Assembly (NCBI RefSeq): GCF_039543525.1
Contig: NZ_BAABJX010000029.1
Span: forward strand, 1-64,000
DNA length: 64,000 nucleotides
Reading direction: 5' to 3'
DNA from: Algivirga pacifica
GTDB lineage: Bacteria > Bacteroidota > Bacteroidia > Cytophagales > Flammeovirgaceae
The notes below the pieces were generated by a model, which was given only the letters and a program-made list of their open reading frames with translations, did no database searches and was not told where the DNA came from. Each line of letters starts with the position of its first letter. Position 1 is the first letter of the stretch. Made by a program: the position numbers and the translations under genes. Shown here piece by piece: positions 34,130 through 42,251 of the stretch.

Positions 34130-35230
34130 TTAATGATGGGCTATAATAATTTCACAAACTCTCTGAATCTTATCCTCGCTCAACCCAGGATACAAGGGCA
34201 AACTCAGCACTTCTTTTGAAAGTCGTTCAGCAATGGGAAAATCACCGTTCTTATATCCTAAAAAATGATACGCTTCCTGCAAATGAATAGGAATAGGGTA
34301 ATGAATAAGCGTTTGTATACCTTCTCTCTTTAAATGGGCCTGTAAATGATCCCGATCATTGTGCCTTATCACATACAAGTGACTTACTCCATCCGCTACG
34401 TTTCCCTTTCTTACTTTATGAATAGTCTCCGGTAAATATTTATCATATATATTAGCAAGTTGCTGACGCTCCAGGCCCCAATGATCCAGATATTTTAGTT
34501 TAACCCTTAAAAAAGCAGCCTGTAACTCGTCCAGCCTTGCATTGAAGCCTATTTCCTGATGCCTATACTTCTCTGAGCTTCCATAGTTTCTTAAGCTTTT
34601 GACCTTTTCTGCCAGTGTATCATCATTGGTTGTGATTGCTCCTCCATCTCCCAAGGCCCCTAAGTTCTTTACGGGATAAAAACTCGTCGCATTAATATGG
34701 CCTATACTTCCTGTTCTTTTCCCCTTACAAGTTGCTCCTTGAGCCTGAGCATTGTCCTCAATAACATATAAACCATGTCCCTCGGCAATCCTCGTAATCG
34801 CATCCATATCACAAGCAAAACCGTATAGATGTACGGGAATAATAGCCTTAGTTTTGGTCGTTATTACTGCTTCAATCTTTGTACTATCAATGCACCCAGA
34901 CTCCTCTTCCACATCCACAAAAACAGGCTTTGCACCCACATGGGAAACTGCCAAAGCTGTCGCAATAAAAGTAAATGCCGGTAAAATCACTTCATCTTCA
35001 GGGCCTATTCCTAATGCACGCAAGGATAGTTCTATGGCACTTAAACCACTAGATACTCCTATGCTGTATGCAACTTGAGTATACATGGCATACTCTTTTT
35101 CAAAATATTCTAATTGGTCCCCCAGGATATAATTATTTGCATAAAGAAAGCTATGAAAAGTATCCTCCAATTCTTTCCCTATCCGCTTATTGATCTCTGT
35201 AAAATCCAAAAATGGTATTTCGTATTGCAT
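34130..35230 (-). CDS. fdtB: dTDP-3-amino-3,6-dideoxyhexose transaminase (DegT/DnrJ/EryC1)
   Basis: PLP aminotransferase converting dTDP-3-keto-6-deoxyhexose to the 3-amino sugar. 366 residues. Family motifs: SSGLSAIELSLRALGIGPED, EVILPAFTFIATALAVSHVG, VIEDNAQAQGATCKGKRTG, the PLP lysine in TSFYPVKNLGALGDGGAI (about K186), and RLDELQAAFLRVKL. Assignment to the FdtB/QdtB group comes from fdtA lying 4 nt upstream; alone it could be another sugar aminotransferase. Which epimer (Fuc3N or Qui3N) is not decidable from sequence. Confidence 0.82.
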   Translation of the reverse strand: MQYEIPFLDFTEINKRIGKELEDTFHSFLYANNYILGDQLEYFEKEYAMYTQVAYSIGVSSGLSAIELSLRALGIGPEDEVILPAFTFIATALAVSHVGAKPVFVDVEEESGCIDSTKIEAVITTKTKAIIPVHLYGFACDMDAITRIAEGHGLYVIEDNAQAQGATCKGKRTGSIGHINATSFYPVKNLGALGDGGAITTNDDTLAEKVKSLRNYGSSEKYRHQEIGFNARLDELQAAFLRVKLKYLDHWGLERQQLANIYDKYLPETIHKVRKGNVADGVSHLYVIRHNDRDHLQAHLKREGIQTLIHYPIPIHLQEAYHFLGYKNGDFPIAERLSKEVLSLPLYPGLSEDKIQRVCEIIIAHH

Positions 35231-35234
35231 AGTT

Positions 35235-35654
35235 TTACTGACTTTTCAGGCGATAAACTTTCTCATAGTTATCATACGAACGGATATAATCCTCCTCTTT
35301 ATACAGAGTAGAAACTAGTACTACCTGTACGCTTCCATAATGATAATGCAAAGACCTCCAATAATGAGGTGGTAGATACAAGCCCACACCTGGAGTCTTG
35401 AGTACAAAGTGTTCCTTCACGCCCTCCGGTGACTCAGTCCTTACCTCTATTGTTCCTGCTACTGCGATAACCACTTCCTCGGTCTCATAGTGTGCATGCT
35501 GTCCCCTCACCACATGTTCAGGAGTTCCATACGTCCAAAATACTCTTTGGATATTAAAAGGAATCTGTTGCTCATACTCCGCCACGGAAATAAAGCCAAT
35601 ACTAGCTTCTCCTATACAAGGAAAGTCTATCAAATAAGGTGCAGGATACTTCAT
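35235..35654 (-). CDS. fdtA: dTDP-4-oxo-6-deoxyglucose 3,4-ketoisomerase
   Basis: Cupin enzyme of the FdtA/QdtA (WxcM-like) family, moving the keto group from C4 to C3 of dTDP-4-keto-6-deoxyglucose. 139 residues, typical length. Catalytic His pair in RGQHAHYETEEVVIAVAGTI (about 51-53); product-end motif YLPPHYWRSLHYHYGS; C-terminus KEEDYIRSYDNYEKVYR is characteristic. First gene of an operon with fdtB. The feeding enzymes RmlA and RmlB are not in this window. Confidence 0.87.
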   Translation of the reverse strand: MKYPAPYLIDFPCIGEASIGFISVAEYEQQIPFNIQRVFWTYGTPEHVVRGQHAHYETEEVVIAVAGTIEVRTESPEGVKEHFVLKTPGVGLYLPPHYWRSLHYHYGSVQVVLVSTLYKEEDYIRSYDNYEKVYRLKSQ

Positions 35655-35977
35655 GGATATTGAAAAATTGAGAGGTACTTCCTGTCATTGAGAAATATTT
35701 ATCGCTTATAAACAATAAACAGATATCATGCGACAGCTTCCATCTTAACGAAGATACTATATAACATTTAAAGCTAACCCTATTACCGTTTAAAGAAAAG
35801 ACCTAAGTACCCTGATAACCGATAACCGATAACCGATAACCGATAACCGATAACCGAATATATACTAACTGCCATACTATTCCATCTACTGATACTACAA
35901 ATCCCTTGCAAATTCTCTACCTTTGCTCCTTAATAAGTTAACAATCAGTCTTTAAAAAATAATAAAACTAACAGCTT
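35655..35977. other. Divergent gap with GATAACC repeat and promoter box
   Basis: Between fdtA (-) and the DUF3817 gene (+). Six perfect tandem GATAACC copies occupy 35814-35855. A -7 box TACCTTTG at 35918-35925 probably serves the DUF3817 gene; its -33 element is not clear. Nothing else recognisable. Confidence 0.55.
35814..35855. repeat. Six tandem GATAACC heptads
   Basis: Exact tandem array of the 7-nt word, with no opposite arm in the gap. The word is the complement of GGTTATC and related to the TTATCAG array at 13761. Confidence 0.9.
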
Positions 35978-36283
35978 ATGCTTCAATCCATCGCTACGCC
36001 ACTTGGGCGATTTAGATTATTGACCTTTGCAGAAGGGGTTTCTTTTCTGGTTATCTTATTTATTACTATGCCACTCAAATACTGGTTTGACTATCCTGAA
36101 GCAAATAAAGTGGTAGGCATGATACACGGTGTGCTTTTCATCCTTTACGTCATCATGGTCCTTCAACGAACATGGGTTGACAAATGGTCAATGGGACAAA
36201 CCCTATGGGGATTAGCAGCTTCTGTAATTCCTTTTGGTACTTTCTGGTTTGATCATAAGTACTTAAAACCACAGAACAGCTAA
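35978..36283 (+). CDS. DUF3817 integral membrane protein
   Basis: 101 residues, three hydrophobic segments. Typical DUF3817 layout: RFRLLTFAEGVSFLVILFI (about 12-30), a central GMIHGVLFILYVIMVLQ (about 47-63), and C-terminal LAASVIPFGTFWFDHKYLK (about 78-96). Function unknown; probably a small inner-membrane protein. Single gene with its own promoter box. Confidence 0.8.
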   Translation: MLQSIATPLGRFRLLTFAEGVSFLVILFITMPLKYWFDYPEANKVVGMIHGVLFILYVIMVLQRTWVDKWSMGQTLWGLAASVIPFGTFWFDHKYLKPQNS

Positions 36284-36292
36284 GCACCTTTT

Positions 36293-36476
36293 GTTCATGA
36301 TGTTTAATTGAGCTTCGCTCGTTCATACCGCTACACGGCGTATGTTAGTTGAATTCTTAAACTTCACCTTCGGTGAGTTGAATGCATTTGACAAGCAGTA
36401 TAAACTGCTTCAACACTCAACTAACATACGCCGTGTAGCGGTATGAACGAGCGAAGCTCACCTAAACATTTTGAAC
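36293..36476. repeat. Mosaic element F (GTTCATnnTGTTTA type)
   Basis: A nearly perfect large inverted repeat: TTCATGATGTTTAATTGAG at the left mirrored by CTCACCTAAACATTTTGAA at the right, then CATACCGCTACACGGCGTATG paired with its complement. Interior modules GAGC-TTC-GCTC, CACC-TTC-GGTG and AGCAGT-ATAA-ACTGCT. Sister elements start at 51140, 52595 and 63693. Confidence 0.85.
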
Positions 36477-36510
36477 AAAAAAAAACCTACTCATTTCTGA
36501 GTAGGTTTTG
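36477..36510 (-). terminator. Terminator of the Tyr/Gly tRNA array
   Basis: 12-bp stem (AAAACCTACTCA with TGAGTAGGTTTT), loop TTTC, A run on the + strand (T run on -), directly beyond the last tRNA in the - direction. Confidence 0.9.
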
Positions 36511-36583
36511 AGCGGGCGACGAGGCTCGAACCCGCGACCTGCAGCTTGGAAGGCTGCCGCTCTACCAACTGAGCTACGCCCGC
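36511..36583 (-). tRNA. tRNA-Gly (TCC), copy 1
   Basis: 73 nt, acceptor GCGGGCG/CGCCCGC, anticodon loop CTTCCAA giving TCC. No encoded CCA. Last gene of the array in the transcription direction. Confidence 0.95.
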
Positions 36584-36685
36584 TTGTAGCGGCGACCCTT
36601 GCGGTCACACAACTAAGCTTTTTTTTTTTTGCACCAAAGATGCTGTTGATGCCTTACGAGGCGACCACAAGGGTCGCCCATGCTG

Positions 36686-36768
36686 TGGAGGGAGTAGGAT
36701 TCGAACCTACGAAGACATAAGTCAGCGGAGTTACAGTCCGCCCCAGTTGGCCACTTTGGTATCCCTCC
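36686..36768 (-). tRNA. tRNA-Tyr (GTA), copy 1
   Basis: 83 nt class II tRNA with a long variable arm; acceptor GGAGGGA/TCCCTCC; anticodon stem GCGGA/TCCGC with loop CTGTAAC giving GTA. Confidence 0.95.
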
Positions 36769-36832
36769 AAAGATCTATTAGATCATTAATTAATCAGAAT
36801 TTTATACCCTACCACTTTTTAAAAAAAAGAAG

Positions 36833-36915
36833 TGGAGGGAGTAGGATTCGAACCTACGAAGACATAAGTCAGCGGAGTTACAGTCCGCCCCAGTTGGCCA
36901 CTTTGGTATCCCTCC
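36833..36915 (-). tRNA. tRNA-Tyr (GTA), copy 2
   Basis: Identical 83-nt sequence to the other Tyr copies; 64 nt from copy 1, so two Tyr genes lie side by side here. Confidence 0.95.
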
Positions 36916-36948
36916 AGGTATTATTCTGACAATTTCAATATTTCAAAG

Positions 36949-37021
36949 AGCGGGCGACGAGGCTCGAACCCGCGACCTGCAGCTTGGAAGGCTGCCGCTC
37001 TACCAACTGAGCTACGCCCGC
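36949..37021 (-). tRNA. tRNA-Gly (TCC), copy 2
   Basis: Identical to Gly copy 1. It is followed by the same 102-nt type of spacer before Tyr copy 3. Confidence 0.95.
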
Positions 37022-37123
37022 TTGTAGGGGTACCCCTTGTGGGTACCCAAATAAGCTTTTTTTTTGCACCCTCAAGGATGCTGTTGGTATTTTTCGGAGC
37101 GACCACAAGGTTCGCCCATGCTG

Positions 37124-37206
37124 TGGAGGGAGTAGGATTCGAACCTACGAAGACATAAGTCAGCGGAGTTACAGTCCGCCCCAGTTGGCCACTTTGGTAT
37201 CCCTCC
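37124..37206 (-). tRNA. tRNA-Tyr (GTA), copy 3
   Basis: Identical 83-nt sequence to the other Tyr copies. Confidence 0.95.
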
Positions 37207-37243
37207 AGAATTACACATTCTGGTAATTTCAATATTTTAAAAG

Positions 37244-37316
37244 AGCGGGCGACGAGGCTCGAACCCGCGACCTGCAGCTTGGAAGGCTGCCGCTCTACCA
37301 ACTGAGCTACGCCCGC
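37244..37316 (-). tRNA. tRNA-Gly (TCC), copy 3
   Basis: Identical 73-nt sequence to the other Gly copies. Confidence 0.95.
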
Positions 37317-37366
37317 TTCTAATTTTGCTCTTTTAAACACTTAGCACTTCTTGCTAAGGCTTCTGG

Positions 37367-37449
37367 TGGAGGGAGTAGGATTCGAACCTACGAAGACATA
37401 AGTCAGCGGAGTTACAGTCCGCCCCAGTTGGCCACTTTGGTATCCCTCC
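37367..37449 (-). tRNA. tRNA-Tyr (GTA), copy 4
   Basis: First gene of the array in the transcription direction, 33 nt downstream of the promoter's -7 box. Confidence 0.95.
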
Positions 37450-37481
37450 ATCAAACGTTGCTTTTTGTTTGATTGCGAGTG

Positions 37482-37512
37482 CAAATGTAAAGGAGTTTTT
37501 TAAATCTGCAAA
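37482..37512 (-). promoter_or_regulatory. Promoter of the Tyr/Gly tRNA array
   Basis: On the minus strand: TTTG (37512-37509), 19-nt spacer, TACATTTG (37489-37482). Same spacing as the first tRNA-Arg promoter. Confidence 0.75.
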
Positions 37513-37730
37513 ATTATTTTTTCAACAAAAGTTCAATGAATAACCCTAAAAGACCTTAAAAAACAGATTTACAACACCTTGAAATAATTAAAAAAAATCA
37601 TTTTTTTTTGTAGGGGCGTAATGAATCGCACCCGTATGGGTTCATTGAGCAACCACAAGGGGTACTTTTTATCTTTTACCTTTTACCTTTTACTTCTAAC
37701 CTTCTACCTTTGCACTAAAAATACAATTCT

Positions 37731-38486
37731 ATGCGATATTTTGCCGAAGTCGCCTATCATGGTAAAGCCTATCATGGTTGGCAAGTACAACCAAATGCCA
37801 TTACTGTACAAGAAGTGATCAATGATGTATTCAGTAAGCTACTCAGAACACCCATTCAGGTAACCGGAAGTGGCAGAACAGACTCTGGCGTCCATTGCTT
37901 CCAACAATATGCCCATTTTGACTACGAAGGAACATTAGATAGTAAACAGTTTTTACACAAAGCTAACGCTTTCTTACCTAAAGACATCCTTATTCGTAAC
38001 CTATACGCAGTGACAGCAGAAGCGCATGCCCGATTTGATGCTATCAGTCGTGCCTACGTTTATAAGATCACCTTAAGGAAAGATCCTTTTGCACAAGGAC
38101 TCGAACATTTCTTACCATGGACACCTGATCTAAAAACACTGAATGAAACGTCAGCCTTATTACTAAATCATATTGATTATACGGCATTCAGTAAGCTTCA
38201 TTCTGAAGTATACACTCATAACTGCGATATCATGGGAGCCTATTGGGAGCAAAAAGGTGATAAACTCTTTTTTCATGTAAAAGCCAATCGCTTTTTGAGA
38301 GGAATGGTTCGTATTATGACAGGAAATTTACTACAGGTTGGATTAGGTAAAATGACCCAAGAACAATTTATACAAACCTTGGAGACCGGTAATCGAAAGG
38401 CAGCTGCCCGATATTTAGTGCCTGGTCATGGCTTATACCTTAATGAGGTGATTTACCCTGAAGAAATTTTTGTTCATAATGTTTAA
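37731..38486 (+). CDS. truA: tRNA pseudouridine(38-40) synthase
   Basis: Makes pseudouridine at positions 38-40 of the anticodon arm. 251 residues. Catalytic Asp in TGSGRTDSGVH (about 45-55); YHGKAYHGWQVQPNAITVQE at the N-terminus; later NRFLRGMVRIMTGNLLQVG is the conserved C-terminal block. The start ATG follows a TACCTTTG box at 37705-37712, about 18 nt away. Single gene with heptad repeats upstream (37668-37712) and mosaic repeats beyond its stop. Confidence 0.95.
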   Translation: MRYFAEVAYHGKAYHGWQVQPNAITVQEVINDVFSKLLRTPIQVTGSGRTDSGVHCFQQYAHFDYEGTLDSKQFLHKANAFLPKDILIRNLYAVTAEAHARFDAISRAYVYKITLRKDPFAQGLEHFLPWTPDLKTLNETSALLLNHIDYTAFSKLHSEVYTHNCDIMGAYWEQKGDKLFFHVKANRFLRGMVRIMTGNLLQVGLGKMTQEQFIQTLETGNRKAAARYLVPGHGLYLNEVIYPEEIFVHNV

Positions 38487-38515
38487 TTGAGCTTTGCTCG
38501 TTCATGCTGTTTAGT
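38470..38515. repeat. Partial mosaic element G at the truA 3' end
   Basis: TTGTTCATAATGTTTAATTG then GAGC-TTT-GCTC and GTTCATGCTGTTTAGTTG: only the left end of the F-type element. It overlaps the truA stop, so the last residues (FVHNV) are encoded by repeat sequence. Confidence 0.7.
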
Positions 38516-38535
38516 TGTTTCTCACCTCTTTCTTG

Positions 38536-38779
38536 GAGTGCGATAATTAATGCTGAATAAACAACCGACAGTTGAGGCGGCTAGCGCCGCTGGTTGAGTG
38601 GCACTGCGTGCCGTTGAGTAAAGCTTCGCTTCGTTGAGGTTTTACACTACTGCTCTTTCTCAACAGCCCGGAGGGCTACTCAACGGCACGTACTGCCACT
38701 CAACCAGCGGTGCTAGCCGCCTCAACAAAGCCATTCAGGTAGTATGACGGTTATTTATTCAAACTTAATAATTGCACCC
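38536..38779. repeat. Mosaic element H, 244 bp, sister of element D
   Basis: Same ends as the element at 7883: GTGCGATAATTAA..GAATAA..AACCGACAGTTGAGG at the left and CAACAAAGCCATT..AGTATGACGG..TTAATAATTGCACCC at the right. Interior modules are shuffled: GCGGC-TAGC-GCCGC, GGCAC-TGC-GTGCC, AAGC-TTC-GCTT, AGCCC-GGA-GGGCT, GGCA-CGTAC-TGCC, then a GCGG/CCGC pair. The 38780-39026 remainder holds CGATAA-type heptads and no gene. Confidence 0.85.
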
Positions 38780-39026
38780 GTACAGGATACTATAGTTGCA
38801 AAGGTTCACGTATATTCCTTACATTAACACAAATTTTGAATTTTAATCATTCACACATCTCCGCTACTATAGTAGGTAAAATTAGCTTACGTGACTTGTA
38901 GTTTATCCGTTACTACTTAATAAACGATAAGCGGTAACCGATAAACCCTAATTATAGTGTGGAATCAAAATCATCACGGAAACTATCTAGGAAGAAGTTT
39001 GCTTCCTATTGTTACTCTTTCTACCC

Positions 39027-40151
39027 ATGAGAACACTGGAGGAATTTAAGCGCCACTTCAGCGAGCATGTCTACGACGAGCTGCAAGAACTAGAAGAGAG
39101 TCGTAAAGACATGCACAATAAGCGTATTGAAGTTGGGGGACTATCCATTCTTGCTGTCTTTTTGACCTGGATCATGGTACATATGGGACTTCTACATAGC
39201 TATACCATTGCATTCATGGTATTGACAGCCCCTTCTGTAGGGTTTTGGCTCTATATGAAGCATTATTATAATCCGGATATTTCGGATACTTACAAAAAAG
39301 TAGTTGTAGAAGAAATGCTCCATTTCATGGATCCTTCTTTACAATATACCCACACGCAATTTGTCCCTTACGACACCTGGAAAGCCAGCTTTTTGTTTCC
39401 TATGATTCCTGATAAGTACGAAGGAGATGATTTAATTGTCGGTACCATTGACGGCATTCCATTGCAATTATCTGAAATCATTGTTCAGAATAATCTGAAG
39501 GTGATCGAGCGGAAAGAGCGAAATATACTGGAGCGTTTCCTTGCTACTTTTGAGCGGAAAGAGCAATGGGAAACCCTATTTCATGGTATTTTTCTAGCAG
39601 CAGAGTATCCAAAGTCCATTAAGGGACGTATGTTTATCCTTCCTGATACTTTACAAAAGACCTTGGGACATGCGGGACGTATCATTCAGGAGAATAACCT
39701 GATCCGGGGAAAGTACATTCACCCACAAAATTATGAGTTCAAACAGAACTATGTGGTTTATGCAGACCACGAACTGGAAGGGGAAGAATTACTCACAGAA
39801 GAACTCATGGAAAAAATGCTTACTCTGAAAAAGAGAAGTAATACACCTGTTTATTGTTCTATTGTTAGTAATAAAATATATGTTGCCGTAGATTTGCGAA
39901 AAGAGCTATTCCAAGTCAACACGGCAAGACCTTTGTACAATCATCGTTTTGTCGAAAACTTCTACAATGAGCTACTGTATATCTTTAGTATTATTGAAGA
40001 CTTAAATATCGATGAACTGGAACTGCCAACAAGAAACGAATCCGACGTCTTGTTGGAGGACTACATGGATGCAGAAGATGATGCAGTCATAGAAGAAGAA
40101 GTGTCCGAAGGCCGCTATGATAATCATTTTCCACAATTTGATGAAGATTAA
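39027..40151 (+). CDS. DUF3137 domain membrane protein
   Basis: 374 residues from ATG 39027 (MRTLEEFKRHFSEHV); a TTG six codons upstream is less likely. Two adjacent hydrophobic segments (about 40-57 and 62-78) separated by a short turn; the large C-terminal domain is cytoplasmic or peripheral and includes FHGIFLAAEYPKSIKGRMFI and PVYCSIVSNKIYVAVD. It fits DUF3137. Function unknown. The C-terminus is strongly acidic (DAEDDAVIEEEVSE). 41 nt before rbfA. Confidence 0.7.
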   Translation: MRTLEEFKRHFSEHVYDELQELEESRKDMHNKRIEVGGLSILAVFLTWIMVHMGLLHSYTIAFMVLTAPSVGFWLYMKHYYNPDISDTYKKVVVEEMLHFMDPSLQYTHTQFVPYDTWKASFLFPMIPDKYEGDDLIVGTIDGIPLQLSEIIVQNNLKVIERKERNILERFLATFERKEQWETLFHGIFLAAEYPKSIKGRMFILPDTLQKTLGHAGRIIQENNLIRGKYIHPQNYEFKQNYVVYADHELEGEELLTEELMEKMLTLKKRSNTPVYCSIVSNKIYVAVDLRKELFQVNTARPLYNHRFVENFYNELLYIFSIIEDLNIDELELPTRNESDVLLEDYMDAEDDAVIEEEVSEGRYDNHFPQFDED

Positions 40152-40192
40152 GTAGGTAGCTCTTCTTAAAAAGTAATGCAAACCAACATATC

Positions 40193-40567
40193 ATGGATAG
40201 TAAAAGACAGCAAAAATTTTCGAGACTCATCCAAAAAGATTTAGGTGAAATCTTTCAACAGAATGCTAACAAGCTTTTTGGTGGCGCCTTTATTACCGTA
40301 ACTGATGTTACTGTTTCTCCAGACTTAGGACTGGCGAAAGTTTACTTGAGTTTCCTAATGTCTAAGGACAAAGAAGCCTCTTTGGAGATGGTCAAGGAAC
40401 ATGGAAAACAAATCCGTAACCTACTTGCCCAACGTATTCGTCATCAAGCCAGAATCATTCCTGAGCTAAACTTCTATATTGACGATACCGAAGAAAAGGC
40501 AGCGCGTATCGATAAGATCTTTGAAGACCTGGATATTCCAGAGGATAAGAAAGACGAGGAGGAGTAG
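40193..40567 (+). CDS. rbfA: 30S ribosome-binding factor RbfA
   Basis: Helps mature the 5' end of 16S rRNA in late 30S assembly. 124 residues; single KH-like domain: KFSRLIQKDLGEIFQQNAN, ITVTDVTVSPDLGLAKVYLS, RHQARIIPELNFYIDDTEEK. Normal length with an acidic tail. Start MDSKRQQKF. A long heptad inverted repeat follows the stop. Confidence 0.95.
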   Translation: MDSKRQQKFSRLIQKDLGEIFQQNANKLFGGAFITVTDVTVSPDLGLAKVYLSFLMSKDKEASLEMVKEHGKQIRNLLAQRIRHQARIIPELNFYIDDTEEKAARIDKIFEDLDIPEDKKDEEE

Positions 40568-40686
40568 AAAGTAAAAGGTATAAGGTAATAGGTAAAAGCT
40601 TAGCTGTTACCTATTACCCTTTGCCTATTACTTTTCACCTATTGCCTGTTACTTTATACCTTTTACCTATTACCTTTTACCTTTTT
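40568..40686. repeat. Heptad inverted repeat (GTAAAAG / TTACCTA)
   Basis: Left arm GTAAAAG, GTATAAG, GTAATAG, GTAAAAG; right arm of about eleven TTACCTA-type words extending to the next start codon. Confidence 0.8.
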
Positions 40687-40687
40687 T

Positions 40688-42085
40688 ATGGTTGATTTTT
40701 TTAGGATCAATGATCCCTTCCGACTGATTGTCGCCTTCTTGATATTGATCGCCATCCGTCTTCCATTTATGATCAATGGCACCACAGAGACACTGACAGA
40801 AATTTCTTGGTTCACTATAGGGGAAGCTCTTGCTATGGGCAAAAACATGTACTCTGAGGTTTGGGATAACACAGGGCCTCTTGCTGCAGGAATTTATTGG
40901 TTAGTAGACTTGATTTTCGGAAAGTCACAATTGACTTATCAAATTTTAGCCATTCTATTTGTCATGCATCAAGCATATATATTCAATGTCAATATGCTGC
41001 GAAATGAGGTCTATAATCAAAAGACCTACTTACCAGCGATGTTGTATTGTGTCTTTATGAGCTTGAGTTTTGACTTTTTTACACTTTCACCACCATTAAT
41101 TGCCTTAAGCTTTTTACTATCGGCCTTGCGTATTGTTATTCGATTGGATAACCGAAGTCTTGATAAAGAGGTCTTTAATATTGGATTTTACTCTGGAATA
41201 GCCGCCCTTATTTATATTCCAAGTATTCTGTTTCTGGGAATGTTCCTTTTCAGCTTGGCTGTATTTAGAATTTCATCCATTCGAAAGCTATTTATTAGTG
41301 TGTATGGATTTTTCTTTGTTATAGCAATCTACTTGTTATATGCATTTTTCAATGACTCACTGCAAGGGTTTTTAGAAATGTATGTCTATACCTATTTTAC
41401 CTTCCCTACACATGAATATTTTTCTTACGGAGATCTTTTGCAAATAGGGATTATTCCAGCGGTCTTGTTAATCCTTACTATACTTAGGACACTTACGGAT
41501 TTTCGTTTTGTCAACTTTCAGGTAAGTTGTCAACAAATTTTGATTATATGGGCTATTACAGCCACCCTAAACTTATTCTTTACTGATCAACTCACTCCTT
41601 ATCAGTTAATCCTATTCGTTCCTCCATTAAGTTTCTTCGTGGGGCATTATCTTTTACTTCAAAAGAAAAAATTCTTCCGGGAGCTTTCTTTTACTATCAT
41701 GCTCGTTGCCACCATTGGAGGAATGTACGTGCACTACTACCAGTTTATACCAAAACTTAGAAAGCTAGACTACAGTCAGTATTTCTCAAAAGGGGCTTCA
41801 GTTCAAAACAAGCGAATACTTGTTTTAGGTGAACATATGGATGACTATCAAGGCAACACCTTAGCGACACGTTATTTTCACTGGAATATCTCCGAAAAGC
41901 ATTTTAACAAATTAAATAACTACGCCATCATTAGCGACATTTACGAAGAACTGAAAGCTCATGAGCCTGAGGTTATCTTAGATCACAAGAATATGGCACC
42001 AAAGTTATTTAAATTAATTCCTGAACTCGGAAATCGTTACGAGAGGGATAAAACCTATCCAAATCAGTACCATTTGATTAAATAA
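40688..42085 (+). CDS. Polytopic membrane protein (DUF6427-like)
   Basis: 465 residues, about ten to twelve hydrophobic helices, then a soluble C-terminal portion (about 360-465) with KRILVLGEHMDDYQGNTLAT and EPEVILDHKNMAPKLFKLIP. An early loop, EVWDNTGPLAAGIYW, recalls GT-C-like topology. The overall sequence resembles proteins labelled DUF6427 in Bacteroidota (from memory). Start ATG 40688 follows the heptad repeat directly. Function unknown. Confidence 0.6.
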   Translation: MVDFFRINDPFRLIVAFLILIAIRLPFMINGTTETLTEISWFTIGEALAMGKNMYSEVWDNTGPLAAGIYWLVDLIFGKSQLTYQILAILFVMHQAYIFNVNMLRNEVYNQKTYLPAMLYCVFMSLSFDFFTLSPPLIALSFLLSALRIVIRLDNRSLDKEVFNIGFYSGIAALIYIPSILFLGMFLFSLAVFRISSIRKLFISVYGFFFVIAIYLLYAFFNDSLQGFLEMYVYTYFTFPTHEYFSYGDLLQIGIIPAVLLILTILRTLTDFRFVNFQVSCQQILIIWAITATLNLFFTDQLTPYQLILFVPPLSFFVGHYLLLQKKKFFRELSFTIMLVATIGGMYVHYYQFIPKLRKLDYSQYFSKGASVQNKRILVLGEHMDDYQGNTLATRYFHWNISEKHFNKLNNYAIISDIYEELKAHEPEVILDHKNMAPKLFKLIPELGNRYERDKTYPNQYHLIK

Positions 42086-42251
42086 AGTTGAATCGTTGAT
42101 TCGTTGAATTAAGCTTCGCTCGTTGATTCGAGTTGATATGTTGTAAGAGTATATATATCAATCAACAGTTCAACTCGAATCAACTTACCGAAGGTGAAAT
42201 TCAACGATTCAACGATTCAACAAAGCTGGTTAGTAGTATGTCGATTATTTA
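42086..42251. repeat. Mosaic element I
   Basis: Begins at the stop of the membrane gene. GTTGAATCGTTGATTCGTTGAA and TTCAACGATTCAACGATTCAAC form outer arms; GATTCGAGTTGA / TCAACTCGAATC inner arms; AAGC-TTC-GCT and TACC-GAA-GGTG modules. It ends in CAACAAAGC..TTAGTAGTATG, which matches the right end of elements D and H. A chimera of two element types. Confidence 0.75.

Noticed and set aside
5934..35855. CRISPR array (tandem AGTGAGC, TTATCAG, GATAACC)
   Set aside because: The repeats are 7 nt, contiguous, and have no spacers; no cas gene is present.
37620..37712. Heptad inverted repeat before truA as a terminator
   Set aside because: Only one arm (TTTTACC words) is present, so no hairpin can form locally.
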